Assembly (NCBI RefSeq): GCF_932526225.1
Contig: NC_064036.1
Coordinates: 310,001 to 374,000, forward strand
Reading direction: 5' to 3'
Length of the DNA stretch: 64,000 nt
DNA from: Nematostella vectensis
Lineage: Eukaryota > Cnidaria > Anthozoa > Actiniaria > Edwardsiidae
Part shown: in pieces, positions 24,012 through 36,409 of the stretch
Layout of the letters: each line of letters opens with the position of its first letter
Numbering within the stretch: the first letter of the stretch is position 1
Program-made: the position numbers and the translations under genes
The notes under the pieces: model-generated
What the model was told of the DNA's origin: nothing
Databases searched by the model: none
The model's input: the letters and a program-made list of their open reading frames with translations, nothing else

Positions 24012-26016
24012 CATTGGCCTGGGATCGAACCCGGTCTGAAGAACAAAACGGAAACCATACATACGGATTACCCAATCGGTATGGCAGCACAAGGCTTTTA
24101 CGGAAGGCTGTAAAGAACCCGAAGGCCCCAAGCACCGATATTTCCGAGCGAATATGCTGTACAACACTCTTGCAAGGTTATCCCAACCCGCGCATTAATG
24201 GGGAGGACAATAACCAGGATCCCAGGCCTGTAATACGGTTACGCCACGCACAGCTCGCAGAGATTGTGGATGACAAAAAATAGAGGTCTATTTGGGCGTC
24301 TTGGGTCCCTTGGGGACTCGCCATGCGCACGGGCGCATCTCTTTTATTGTGTACATGACATCAAATTAGCGAAGAAAAAAGACGCTGTTTTGGTATCATG
24401 TGAAAAGCATAAAATAAATAGAAATAAAGACGTAAGGGGGGAGAATATTGACATATTCATATTAGAATATTGACAAAATCCGCAATATTGTCTATGCTGA
24501 ATAAGTAAAGCTGTATTTTACTTTAAAGGGGCAGCAGCATAGTACTGCGCATGTCTGGAGTCAGTGTTTATTGTAGGCTTTTAAGTGTCTACAAACAGTT
24601 GAACTTTTTAAAAGCTGTCAATACCTTATTAAATAATATGCAATATTATATTGAAAACTATGTTAATTGACAGTTTGTGGTCATTTTTGTTTGTTTTGTT
24701 TAAAGTCTCCTACATGTACCAAAAGCTCATAAGTCAGTATTAGAATTTCACTGAAGTTAATTGTGTCAAGGCTCTAGAGCTATTGCAAATCTCTTAAACA
24801 TGACACTCCCCCTTTAAGGGAAAGTAAAAAAAATATCAAAATTGTTGGTGGGGGTCTCTGCTGTGTTTGTTTTCTTTTTAGTTTTGTTCTATTATTATTA
24901 TTTTTTTTTTTTTTTAGAGGAGGAGGGGAATTCAGCTAAAAATAGCCAAGGGTCAATTCAAGCAACTAGTACAAAAGATGTTTTTTTGCAGTCCTTTATT
25001 AAATATATTCAAGGTTATCATGCAATTCTGTTGTTTGACTGCATATATATATTTTTTTCTTTCTTTTCATTACAAGTGCTATATGTGTAAGTGGTGACCA
25101 TAGATATGATTACTATTATTTAGAATAATTTTTTACCTACTAACAGTAAACAACTTGACTGCAAAACACTTACTGTAGGGCACTCGATATTAGGCATTAC
25201 TTTCATATGGATGTAAGGTTGAGATGTCAAAACCTTCATTAACCCGTGAACTACGCTTTAGCGTATTACACTTTGTTGTGATCTGATTCTATTGTTCTTT
25301 TTTGTGTATTACTAACTATTACCGTTTAACTATCACACTTTGTTTCACGGGTTAATGAAAACCACTCTAATTGCTTACAGTAATTCTTTTTTAATATTAT
25401 TATTTACTTGTATAATTTAGATGAGCAATACATATTTCTTCTTGGCCTTGTAGAGCTCATCTCGTTCCTCATAAATAACAAACAAAATGAAGTTTGTTCT
25501 TATTTGGTGCAAAGGAATCTACATTAGTTTTCTAATCAGATAATTGTTTTTTTTAACACTCACCTGTTATTTCAACAGCTCTTACTTGAGTTTGCTTGTC
25601 TCAGAAATAGACCTTGCTTAATAAACAAATATATCTTACAAACTTATTTAATAATAGGTAACAACTGCAATATTGTATGAAGAGAGTGCCCCTCCCTTCC
25701 CCCTGCTATTGTTGACATTATGCTCAATAAACTGTTACCTCTCCCCTCTCCACCAGTTAAGCATTCTATGTATGCTTCCCTGTACAAAATGCGCCCCTTC
25801 AAATAGAACATTAAAGTTCACATACTTGTTTACTTCCTCAAACTCTTTGCTTTGTGTTTTTTGTTAACTTCCTAGGAACATATTGAATACATATAATCAA
25901 TAAATCTAGCAAGCTTATTTTGCAAACTCACTTTTTTTATTATTTTTGCGCAAAACCTATCAGGATTAAGGGGGTCCAGCACAAAGAAAATAAAAACGAA
26001 TTAAAAAAAAAAAGCC
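24012..26016 (+). repeat. Unit U12 (2005 bp)
   Basis: Shares 'cgcagagattg', 'tctcctacatg' and 'gaagttaattg' with U4 and U13. A T-run of about 15 follows the (TTA)n tract. Confidence 0.95.
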
Positions 26017-28022
26017 CATTGGCCTGGGATCGAACCCGGTCTGAAGAACAAAACGGAAACCATACATACGGATTACCCAATCGGTATGGCAGCACAAGGC
26101 TTTTACGGAAGGCTGTAAAGAACCCGAAGGGCCCAAGCACCGATATTTCCGAGCGAATATGCTGTACAACACTCTTGCAAGGTTATCCCAACCCGCGCAT
26201 TAATGGGGAGGACAATAACCAGGATCCCAGGCCTGTAATACGGTTACGCCACGCACAGCTCGCAGAGATTGTGGATGACAAAAAATAGAGGTCTATTTGG
26301 GCGTCTTGGGTCCCTTGGGGACTCGCCATGCGCACGGGTGCATCTCTTTTATTGTGTACATGACATCAAATTAGCGAAGAAAAAAGACGCTGTTTTGGTA
26401 TCATGTGAAAAGCATAAAATAAATAGAAATAAAGACGTAAGGGGGGAGAATATTGACATATTCATATTAGAATATTGACAAAATCCGCAATATTGTCTAT
26501 GCTGAATAAGTAAAGCTGTATTTTACTTTAAAGGGGCAGCAGCATAGTACTGCGCATGTCTGGAGTCAGTGTTTATTGTAGGCTTTTAAGTGTCTACAAA
26601 CAGTTGAACTTTTTAAAAGCTGTCAATACCTTATTAAATAATATGCAATATTATATTGAAAACTATGTTAATTGACAGTTTGTGGTCATTTTTGTTTGTT
26701 TTGTTTAAAGTCTCCTACATGTACCAAAAGCTCATAAGTCAGTATTAGAATTTCACTGAAGTTAATTGTGTCAAGGCTCTAGAGCTATTGCAAATCTCTT
26801 AAACATGACACTCCCCCTTTAAGGGAAAGTAAAAAAAATATCAAAATTGTTGGTGGGGGTCTCTGCTGTGTTTGTTTTCTTTTTAGTTTTGTTCTATTAT
26901 TATTATTATTTTTTTTTTTTAGAGGAGGAGGGGAATTCAGCTAAAAATAGCCAAGGGTCAATTCAAGCAACTAGTACAAAAGATGTTTTTTTGCAGTCCT
27001 TTATTAAATATATCCAAGGTTATCATGCAATTCTGTTGTTTGACTGCATATATATATTTTTTTTCTTTCTTTTCATTACAAGTGCTATATGTGTAAGTGG
27101 TGACCATAGATATGATTACTATTATTTAGAATAATTTTTTACCTACTAACAGAAAACAACTTGACTGCAAAACACTTACTGTACGGCACTCGATATTAGG
27201 CATTACTTTCATATGGATGTAAGGTTGAGATGTCAAAACCTTCATTAACCCGTGAACTACGCTTTAGCGTATTACACTTTGTTGTGATCTGATTCTATTG
27301 TTCTTTTTTGTGTATTACTAACTATTACCGTTTAACTATCACACTTTGTTTCACGGGTTAATGAAAACCACTCTAATTGCTTACAGTAATTCTTTTTTAA
27401 TATTATTATTTACTTGTATAATTTAGATGAGCAATACATATTTCTTCTTGGCCTTGTAGAGCTCATCTCGTTCCTCATAAATAACAAACAAAATGAAGTT
27501 TGTTCTTATTTGGTGCAAAGGAATCTACATTAGTTTTCTAATCAGATAATTGTTTTTTTTAACACTCACCTGTTATTTCAACAGCTCTTACTTGAGTTTG
27601 CTTGTCTCAGAAATAGACCTTGCTTAATAAACAAATATATCTTACAAACTTATTTAATAATAGGTAACAACTGCAATATTGTATGAAGAGAGTGCCCCTC
27701 CCTTCCCCCTGCTATTGTTGACATTATGCTCAATAAACTGTTACCTCTCCCCTCTCCACCAGTTAAGCATTCTATGTATGCTTCCCTGTACAAAATGCGC
27801 CCCTTCAAATAGAACATTAAAGTTCACATACTTGTTTACTTCCTCAAACTCTTTGCTTTGTGTTTTTTGTTAACTTCCTAGGAACATATTGAATACATAT
27901 AATCAATAAATCTAGCAAGCTTATTTTGCAAACTCACTTTTTTTATTATTTTTGCGCAAAACCTATCAGGATTAAGGGGGTCCAGCACAAAGAAAATAAA
28001 AACGAATTAAAAAAAAAAAGCC
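26017..28022 (+). repeat. Unit U13 (2006 bp)
   Basis: Near-copy of U12 with 'gaagggccc' in the core and 'acgggtgcat' in hairpin 3, where the change keeps a G-U pair. Private 'gtacggcac' near the 110-bp MITE. Confidence 0.95.
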
Positions 28023-30022
28023 CATTGGCCTGGGATCGAACCCGGTCTGAAGAACAAAACGGAAACCATACATACGGATTACCCAATCGGTATGGCAGCA
28101 CAAGGCTTTTACGGAAGGCTGTAAAGAACCCGAAGGGCCCAAGCACCGATATTTCCGAGCAAATATGCTGTACAACACTCTTGCAAGGTTATCCCAACCC
28201 GCGCATTAATGGGGAGGACAATAACCAGGATCCCAGGCCTGTAATACGGTTACGCCACGCACAGCTCGCAGAGATTGTGGATGACAAAAAATAGAGGTCT
28301 ATTTGGGCGTCTTGGGTCCCTTGGGGACTCGCCATGCGCACGGGCGCATCTCTTTTATTGTGTACATGACATCAAATTAGCGAAGAAAAAAGACGCTGTT
28401 TTGGTATCATGTGAAAAGCATAAAATAAATAGAAATAAAGACGTAAGGGGGGAGATTATTGACATATTCATATTAGAATATTGACAAAATCCGCAATATT
28501 GTCTATGCTGAATAAGTAAAGCTGTATTTTACTTTAAAGGGGCAGCAGCATAGTACTGCGCATGTCTGGAGTCAGTGTTTATTGTAGGCTTTTAAGTGTC
28601 TACAAACAGTTGAACTTTTTAAAAGCTGTCAATACCTTATTAAATAATATGCAATATTATATTGAAAACAATGTTAATGGACAGTTTGTGGTCATTTTTT
28701 TTGTTTTGTTTAAAGTCTCCCACATGTACCAAAAGCTCATAAGTCAGTATTAGAATTTCACTGAAGTTCATTGTGTCAAGGCTCTAGAGCTATTGCAAAT
28801 CTCTTAAACATGACACTCCCCCTTTAAGGGAAAGTAAAAAAATATCAAAATTGTTGGTGGGGGTCTCTGCTGTGTTTGTTTTCTTTTTAGTTTTGTTCTA
28901 TTATTATTATTATTATTTTCTTTTTTAGAGGAGGAGGGGAATTCAGCTAAAAATAGCCAAGGGTCAATTCAAGCAACTAGTACAAAAGATGTTTTTTTCC
29001 AGTCCTTTATTCAATATATTCAAGGTTATCATGCAATTCTGTTGTTTGACTGCATATATATATATTTTCTTTCTTTTCATTACAAGTGCTATATGTGTAA
29101 GTTGTGACCATAGCTATGATTACTATTATTTAGGATAATTTTTTACCTACTAACAGAAAACAACTTGACTGCAAAACACTTACTGTAGGGCACTCGATAT
29201 TAGGCATTACTTTCATATGGATGTAAGGTTGAGATGTCAAAACCTTCATTAACCCGTGAACTACGCTTTAGCGTATTACACTTTGTTGTGATCTGATTCT
29301 ATTGTTCTTTTTTGTGTTTTACTAACTATTACCGTTTAACTATCACACTTTGTTTCACGGGTTAATGAAAACCACTCTAATTGCTTACAGTAATTCTTTT
29401 TTAATATTATTATTTACTTGTATAATTTCGATGAGCAACACATATTTCTTCTTGGCCTTGTAGAGCTCATCTCGTTCCTCATAAATAACAAACAAAATGA
29501 AGTTTGTTCTTATTTGGTGCAAAGAAATCTACATTAGTTTTCTAATCAGATAATTGTTTTTTTTAACACTCACCTGTTATTTCCACAGCTCTTACTTGAG
29601 TTTGCTTGTCTCAGAAATAGACCTTGCTTAATAAACAAATATATCTTACAAACTTATTTAATAATAGGTAACAACTGCAATATTGTATGAAGAGAGTGCC
29701 CCTCCCTTCCCCCTGCTATTGTTGACATTATGCTCAATAAACTGTTACCTCTCCCCTCTCCACCAGTTAGGCATTCTATGTATGCTTCCCTGTACAAAAT
29801 GCGCCCCTTCAAATAGAACATTAAAGTTCACATACTTGTTTACTTCCTCAAACTCTTTGCTTTGTGTTTTTTGTTAACTTCCTAGGAACAAATTGAATAC
29901 ATATAATCAATAAATCTAGCAAGCTTATTTTGCAAACTCACTTTTTTTATTATTTTTACACAAAACATATCAGGATTAAGGGGGTCCAGCACAAAGAAAA
30001 AAAAACGAATTAAAAAAAAACC
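28023..30022 (+). repeat. Unit U14 (2000 bp)
   Basis: The start follows U13 ('gaagggccc') with private 'gagcaaatatg'. The second half shifts to another subtype and ends like U4 ('tttcgatgagcaacac', 'tttacacaaaac'). It is a mosaic unit. Confidence 0.95.
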
Positions 30023-31046
30023 CATTGGCCTGGGATCGAATCCGGTCTGAAGAACAAAACGGAAACCATACATACGGATTACCCAATCGGTATGGCAGCA
30101 CAAGGCTTTTACGGAAGGCTGTAAAGAACCCGAAGGCCCCAAGCACCGATATTTCCGAGCGAATATGCTGTACAACACTCTTGCAAGGTTATCCCAACAC
30201 GCGCATTAATGGGGAGGACAATAACCAGGATCCCAGGCCTGTAATACGGTTACGCCACGCACAGCTCGCCGAGATTGTGGATGACAAAAAATAGAGGTCT
30301 ATTTGGGCGTCTTGGGTCCCTTGGGGACTCGCCATGCGCACGGGCGCATCTCTTTTATTGTGTACATGACATCAAATTAGCGAAGAAAAAAGACGCTGTT
30401 TTGGTATCATGTGAAAATCATAAAATAAATAGAAATAAAGACGTAAGGGGGGAGAATATTGCCATCTTTATATTAGAATATTGACAAAATCCGCAATTTT
30501 GTCTACGCTGACTAAGTAAAGCTGTATTTTACTTTAAAGGGGCAGCAACATAGTACTGCGCATATCTGGAGTCAGTGATTATTGTAGGCTTTTAAGTGTC
30601 AACAAACAGTTGAACTTTTTTAAAGCTGTGAATACCTTATTAAATAATATGCAATATTATATTGAAAACTATGTTAATTGACAGTTTGTGGTCATTTTTT
30701 TTGTTTTGTTTAAAGTCTCCCACATGTACCAAAAGCTCATAAGTCAGTATTAGAATTTCACTGAAGTTCATTGTGTCAGGGCTCTAGAGCTATTGCAAAT
30801 CTCTTAACCATGACACTCCCCTTTTAAAGGAAAGTAAAAAAAATCAAAATTGTTGGTGAGGGTCTCTGTTGTGTTTGTTTTCTTTTTAGTTTTGTTCTAT
30901 TATTGTTATTATTTTCTTTTTTAGAGGGGGAGGGGAATTCAGCTAAAAATAGCCAAGGGTCAATTCAAGCAACTAGAACAAAAGATGTTTTTTTGCAGTC
31001 CTTTATTCAATATATTCAAGGTTATCATGCAATTCTGTTGTTTGAC

Positions 31047-31050
<4 letters not shown>

Positions 31051-31122
<72 letters not shown>
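31051..31122. repeat. (TA)n tract left of the palindromic insert (U15)
   Basis: About 72 bp of perfect TA dinucleotides, the longest in the window. It runs directly into the first arm of the palindrome. Confidence 0.93.
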
Positions 31123-31125
<3 letters not shown>

Positions 31126-31186
31126 TTGGTTTGAGAAAAATACAAACTACATATGTAGTTTGTATTTTTCTCAAACCAACACTATA
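31119..31186. repeat. 68-bp perfect palindrome without spacer (U15)
   Basis: From TATAGTGTTGG to CCAACACTATA, every base pairs with its mirror position, centred on ACAT|ATGT between 31152 and 31153. It could extrude as a cruciform or fold into a 34-bp hairpin in single-stranded DNA or RNA. Confidence 0.95.
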
Positions 31187-31237
31187 CACCGCTCTACTTT
31201 CGAGTATTGAGCACTTTCTATGAAAGCCTTCAACCAT

Positions 31238-31242
<5 letters not shown>
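31123..31242. mobile_element. 120-bp insert of unknown class within (TA)n (U15)
   Basis: Sequence absent from all units except U15 and U17, with TA repeats on both sides. The left half is one arm-to-arm palindrome (31119-31186 including flanking TATA). The right half ('caccgctctac' to 'catcattt') is unique and has a small CTTTC/GAAAG hairpin. TA on both sides would fit a TA-target element such as a mariner-type MITE, but the outer ends are not clear inverted repeats. It may also be a foldback or a captured fragment. Confidence 0.5.

Positions 31243-31274
<32 letters not shown>
31243..31274. repeat. (TA)n tract right of the palindromic insert (U15)
   Basis: About 32 bp of TA, joining the insert back to the normal unit sequence 'ttttctttctttt'. 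Confidence 0.9.
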
Positions 31275-31278
<4 letters not shown>

Positions 31279-32238
31279 CTTTCTTTTCATTACAAGTTCT
31301 ATATGTGTAAGTGATGACCATAGCTATGATTACTATTATTTAGAATATTTTTTTACCTACTAACAGAAAACAACTTGACTGCAAAACACTTACTGTAGCG
31401 CACTCGATATTAGGCATTACTTTCATGTGGATGTAAGGGTGAAATGTCAAAACCTTCATTAACCCGTGACCTACGCTTTAGCGTATCACACTTTGTGGTG
31501 ATCTGATTCTATTGTACTTTTTTGTGTTTTACTAACTATTACCGTTTAACTATCACACTTTGTTTCACGGGTTAATGAAAACCACTCTAATTACTTACAG
31601 TAGTTCTTTTTTAATATTATTATTTACTTGTATAATTTAGATGAGCAATACATATTTCTTTATGGCTTTGTAGTGCTCATCTTGTTCCTCATAAATAACA
31701 AACAAAATGAGGTTTGTTCTTATTTTGGTGCAAAGGAATCTACAGTAGTTTTCTAATAAGACAATTGTTTTTCTTTTAACACTCACCTGTTATTTCAACA
31801 GCCTTACTTGAGTTTGCTTGTCTCAGAAATAGACCTTGCTTAATAAACAAAGACATGTTACAAACTTATTTAATAATAGGTAACAACTGCAATATTGTAT
31901 GAAGAGAGTTCCCCTCTCTTCCACCTGCTATTGTTGAAATTATGCTCAATAAACTTTTACCTCTTCCCTCTCCACCAGTTAAGCATTCTATGTATGCTTC
32001 CCTGTACAAAATGCACCCCTTCAAATAGAACATTAAAGTTCACATACTTGTTTACTTCCTCAAACTCTTTGCTTTGTGTTTTTTGTTAACTTCCTAGGAA
32101 CAAATTGAATACATATAATCAATAAATCTAGCAACCTTATTTTGCAAACTCACTTTTTTTTATTATTTTTGCGCAAAACCTATCAGGATTAAGGGGGTCC
32201 AGCACAAAGAAATAAAAACGAACTAAAAAAAAAAAGCC

Positions 32239-34240
32239 CATTGGCCTGGGATCGAACCCGGTCTGAAGAACAAAACGGAAACCATACATACGGATTACCC
32301 AATCGGTATGGCAGCACAAGGCTTTTACGGAAGGCTGTAAAGAACCCGAAGGCCCCAAGCACCGATATTTCCGAGCGAATATGCTGTACAACACTCTTGC
32401 AAGGTTATCCCAACCCGCGCATTAATGGGGAGGACAAAAACCAGGATCCCAGGCCTGTAATACGGTTACGCCACGCACAGCTCGCCGAGATTGTGGATGA
32501 CAAAAAATAGAGGTCTATTTGGGCGTCTTGGGTCCCTTGGGGACTCGCCATGCGCACGGGCGCATCTCTTTTATTGTGTACATGACATCAAATTAGCGAA
32601 GAAAAAAGACGCTGTTTTGGTATCATGTGAAAGGCATAAAATAAATAGAAATAAAGACGTAAGGGGGGAGAATATTGACATATTCATATTAGAATATTGA
32701 CAAAATCCGCTATATTGTCTACGCTGACTAAGTAAAGCTGTATTTTACTTTAAAGGGGCAGCAGCATAGTACTGCGCATATCTGGAGTCAGTGTTTATTG
32801 TAGGCTTTTAAGTGTCTACAAACAGTTGAACTTTTTAAAAGCTGTCAATACCTTATTAAATAATATGCAATATTATATTGAAAACTATGTTAATTGACAG
32901 TTTGTGGTCATTTTTGTTTGTTTTGTTTAAAGTCTCCCACATGTACCAAAAGCTCATAAGTCAGTATTAGAATTTCACTGAAGTTCATTGTGTCAGTGCT
33001 CTAGAGCTATTGCAAATCTCTTAACCATGACACTCCCCCTTTAAAGGAAAGTAAAAAAAATCAAAATTGTTGGCGGGGGTCTCTGTTGTGTTTGTTTTCT
33101 TTTTAGTTTTGTTTTATTATTATTATTATTTTCTTTTTTAGAGGGGGAGGGGAATTCAGCTAAAAATAGCCAAGGGTCAATTCAAGCAACTAGTACAAAA
33201 GATGTTTTTTTGCAGTCCTTTATTCAATATATTCAAGGTTATCATGCAATTCTGTTGTTTGACTGCATATATATTTTTTTTTCTTTCTTTTCATTACAAG
33301 TGCTATATGTGTAAGTGGTGACCATAGCTATGATTACTATTATTTAGAATAATTTTTAACCTACTAACAGAAAACAACTTGACTGCAAAACACTTACTGT
33401 AGGGCACTCGATATTAGGCATTACTTTCATGTGGATGTAAGGTTGAAATGTCAAAACCTTCATTAACCCGTGAACTACGCTTTAGCGTATTACACTTTGT
33501 GGTGATCTGATTCTATTGTACTTTTTTTGTGTTTTACTAACTATTACCGTTTAACTATCACACTTTGTTTCACGGGTTAATGAAAACCACTCTAATTACT
33601 TACAGTAGTTCTTTTTTAATATTATTATTTACTTGTATAATTTAGATGAGCAATACATATTTCTTTATGGCTTTGTAGAGCTCATCTCGTTCCTCATAAA
33701 TAACAAACAAAATGAAGTTTGTTCTTATTTTGGTGCAAAGGAATCTACAGTAGTTTTCTAATCAGATAATTGTTTTTCTTTTAACTCTCACCTGTTATTT
33801 CAACAGCCTTACTTGAGTTTGCTTGTCTCAGAAATAGACCTTGCTCAATAAACAAAGACATGTTACAAACTTATTTAATAATTGGTAACAACTGCAATAT
33901 TGTATGAAGAGAGTGCCCCTCTCTTCCCCCTGCTATTGTTGAAATTATGCTCAATAAATTTTTCCTCTTCCCTCTCCACCAGTTAAGCATTCTATGTATG
34001 TTTCCCTGTACAAAATGCACCCCTTCAAATAGAACATTAAAGTTCACATACTTGTTTACTTCCTCAAACTCTTTGCTTTGTGTTTTTTGTTAACTTCCTA
34101 GGAACAAATTGAATACATATAATCAATAAATCTAGCAAGCTTATTTTGCAAACTCACTTTTTTTTATTATTTTTGCGCAAAACCTATCAGGATTAAGGGG
34201 GTCCAGCACAAAGAAAAAAAACGAATTAAAAAAAAAAGCC
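32239..34240 (+). repeat. Unit U16 (2002 bp)
   Basis: Marked by 'gacaaaaacc' and 'gaaaggcat' in the core and 'ttggcggggg' later, all shared with U18 4171 bp downstream. Confidence 0.95.
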
Positions 34241-35266
34241 CATTGGCCTGGGATCGAACCTGGTCTGAAGAACAAAACGGAAACCATACATACGGATTAC
34301 CCAATCGGTATGGCAGCACAAGGCTTTTACGGAAGGCTGTAAAGAACCCGAAGGCCCCAAGCACCGATATTTCCGAGCGAATATGCTGTACAACACTCTT
34401 GCAAGGTTATCCCAACCCGCGCATTAATGGGGAGGACAATAACCAGGATCCCAGGCCTGTAATACGGTTACGCCACGCACAGCTCGCCGAGATTGTGGAT
34501 GACAAAAAATAGAGGTCTATTTGGGCGTCTTGGGTCCCTTGGGGACTCGCCATGCGCACGGGCGCATCTCTTTTATTGTGTACATGACATCAAATTAGCG
34601 AAGAAAAAAGACGCTGTTTTGGTATCATGTGAAAAGCATAAAATAAATAGAAATAAAGACGCAAGGGGGGAGAATATTGACATATTCATATTAGAATATT
34701 GACAAAATCCGCAATATTGTCTACGCTGACTAAGTAAAGCTGTATTTTACTTTAAAAGGGCAGCAGCATAGTACTGCGCATGTCTGGAGTCAGTGTTTAT
34801 TGTAGGCTTTTAAGTGTCTACAAACAGTTGAACTTTTTAAAAGCTGTCAATACCTTATTAAATAATATGCAATATTATATTGAAAACTATGTTAATGGAC
34901 AGTTTGTGGTCATTTTTTTTGTTTTGTTTAAAGTCTCCCACATGTACCAAAAGCTTCATAAGTCAGTATTAGAATTTCACTGAAGTTCATTGTGTCAGGC
35001 CTCTAGAGCTATTGCAAATCTCTTAAACATGACATTCCCCCTTTAAAGGAAAGTAAAAAAAAATCAAAATTGTTGGTGGGGGTCTCTGTTGTGTTTGTTT
35101 TCTTTTTAGTTTTGTTCTATTATTATTATTATTTTCTTTTTTAGAGGGGGAGGGGAATTCAGCTAAAAATAGCCAAGGGTCAATTCAAGCAACTAGAACA
35201 AAAGATGTTTTTTTGCAGTCCTTTATTCAATATATTCAAGGTTTTCATGCAATTCTGTTGTTTGAC

Positions 35267-35270
<4 letters not shown>

Positions 35271-35300
<30 letters not shown>
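35271..35300. repeat. (TA)n tract left of the insert (U17)
   Basis: About 30 bp of TA. The difference from the 72 bp in U15 shows length change after the two insert-bearing units were duplicated. Confidence 0.9.
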
Positions 35301-35303
<3 letters not shown>

Positions 35304-35364
35304 TTGGTTTGAGAAAAATACAAACTACATATGTAGTTTGTATTTTTCTCAAACCAACACTATA
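35297..35364. repeat. 68-bp perfect palindrome (U17)
   Basis: Second copy, again with no mismatch between its 34-bp arms. Confidence 0.95.
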
Positions 35365-35415
35365 CACCGCTCTACTTTCGAGTATTGAGCACTTTCTATG
35401 AAAGCCTTCAACCAT

Positions 35416-35420
<5 letters not shown>
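35301..35420. mobile_element. 120-bp insert of unknown class within (TA)n (U17)
   Basis: Reads the same as the U15 insert over its full length. Its presence in the second carrier is explained by the duplication of U15-U16 as U17-U18, not by independent insertion, because the downstream variants are also shared. Confidence 0.55.

Positions 35421-35447
<27 letters not shown>
35421..35447. repeat. (TA)n tract right of the insert (U17)
   Basis: About 27 bp of TA, slightly shorter than the matching tract in U15. Confidence 0.9.
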
Positions 35448-36409
35448 TTTCTTTCTTTTCATTACAAGTTCTATATGTGTAAGTGATGACCATAGCTATG
35501 ATTACTATTATTTAGAATATTTTTTTACCTACTAACAGAAAACAACTTGACTGCAAAACACTTACTGTAGCGCACTCGATATTAGGCATTACTTTCATGT
35601 GGATGTAAGTGTGAAATGTCAAAACCTTCATTAACCCGTGACCTACGCTTTAGCGTATTACACTTTGTGGTGATCTGATTCTATTGTACTTTTTTGTGTT
35701 TTACTAACTATTACCGTTTAACTATCACACTTTGTTTCACGGGTTAATGAAAACCACTCTAATTACTTACAGTAGTTCTTTTTTAATATTATTATTTACT
35801 TGTATAATTTAGATGAGCAATACATATTTCTTTATGGCTTTGTAGTGCTCATCTTGTTCCTCATAAATAACAAACAAAATGAGGTTTGTTCTTATTTTGG
35901 TGCAAAGGAATCTACAGTAGTTTTCTAATAAGACAATTGTTTTTCTTTTAACACTCACCTGTTATTTCAACAGCCTTACTTGAGTTTGCTTGTCTCAGAA
36001 ATAGACCTTGCTTAATAAACAAAGACATGTTACAAACTTATTTAATAATAGGTAACAACTGCAATATTGTATGAAGAGAGTGCCCCTCTCTTCCACCTGC
36101 TATTGTTGAAATTATGCTCAATAAACTTTTACCTCTTCCCTCTCCACCAGTTAAGCATTCTATGTATGCTTCCCTGTACAAAATGCACCCCTTCAAATAG
36201 AACATTAAAGTTCACATACTTGTTTACTTCCTCAAACTCTTTGCTTTGTGTTTTTTGTTAACTTCCTAGGAACAAATTGAATACATATAATCAATAAATC
36301 TAGCAACCTTATTTTGCAAACTCACTTTTTTTTATTATTTTTGCGCAAAACCTATCAGGATTAAGGGGGTCCAGCACAAAGAAATAAAAACGAACTAAAA
36401 AAAAAAGCC

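Larger units (their letters stand above)
30023..32238 (+). repeat. Unit U15 (2216 bp, palindrome insert)
   Basis: Contains the 120-bp palindromic insert at 31123-31242 within (TA)n runs of about 72 and 32 bp. The B box is altered ('gggatcgaatcc'). Downstream variants 'tagcgcactcg', 'gtgacctacgc' and 'gtgctcatcttg' are shared only with U17. Confidence 0.95.
34241..36409 (+). repeat. Unit U17 (2169 bp, palindrome insert)
   Basis: Second carrier of the 120-bp insert (35301-35420), with shorter (TA)n arms of about 30 and 27 bp. The left third matches U5 and U19 ('gacgcaagg', 'agcttcataag'). The right part matches U15, so the unit is a recombinant. Confidence 0.95.

Noticed and set aside
30960-31321. 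Frames rich in Tyr-Ile repeats in U15 and U17
   Set aside because: Direct translation of (TA)n microsatellite; not a gene.
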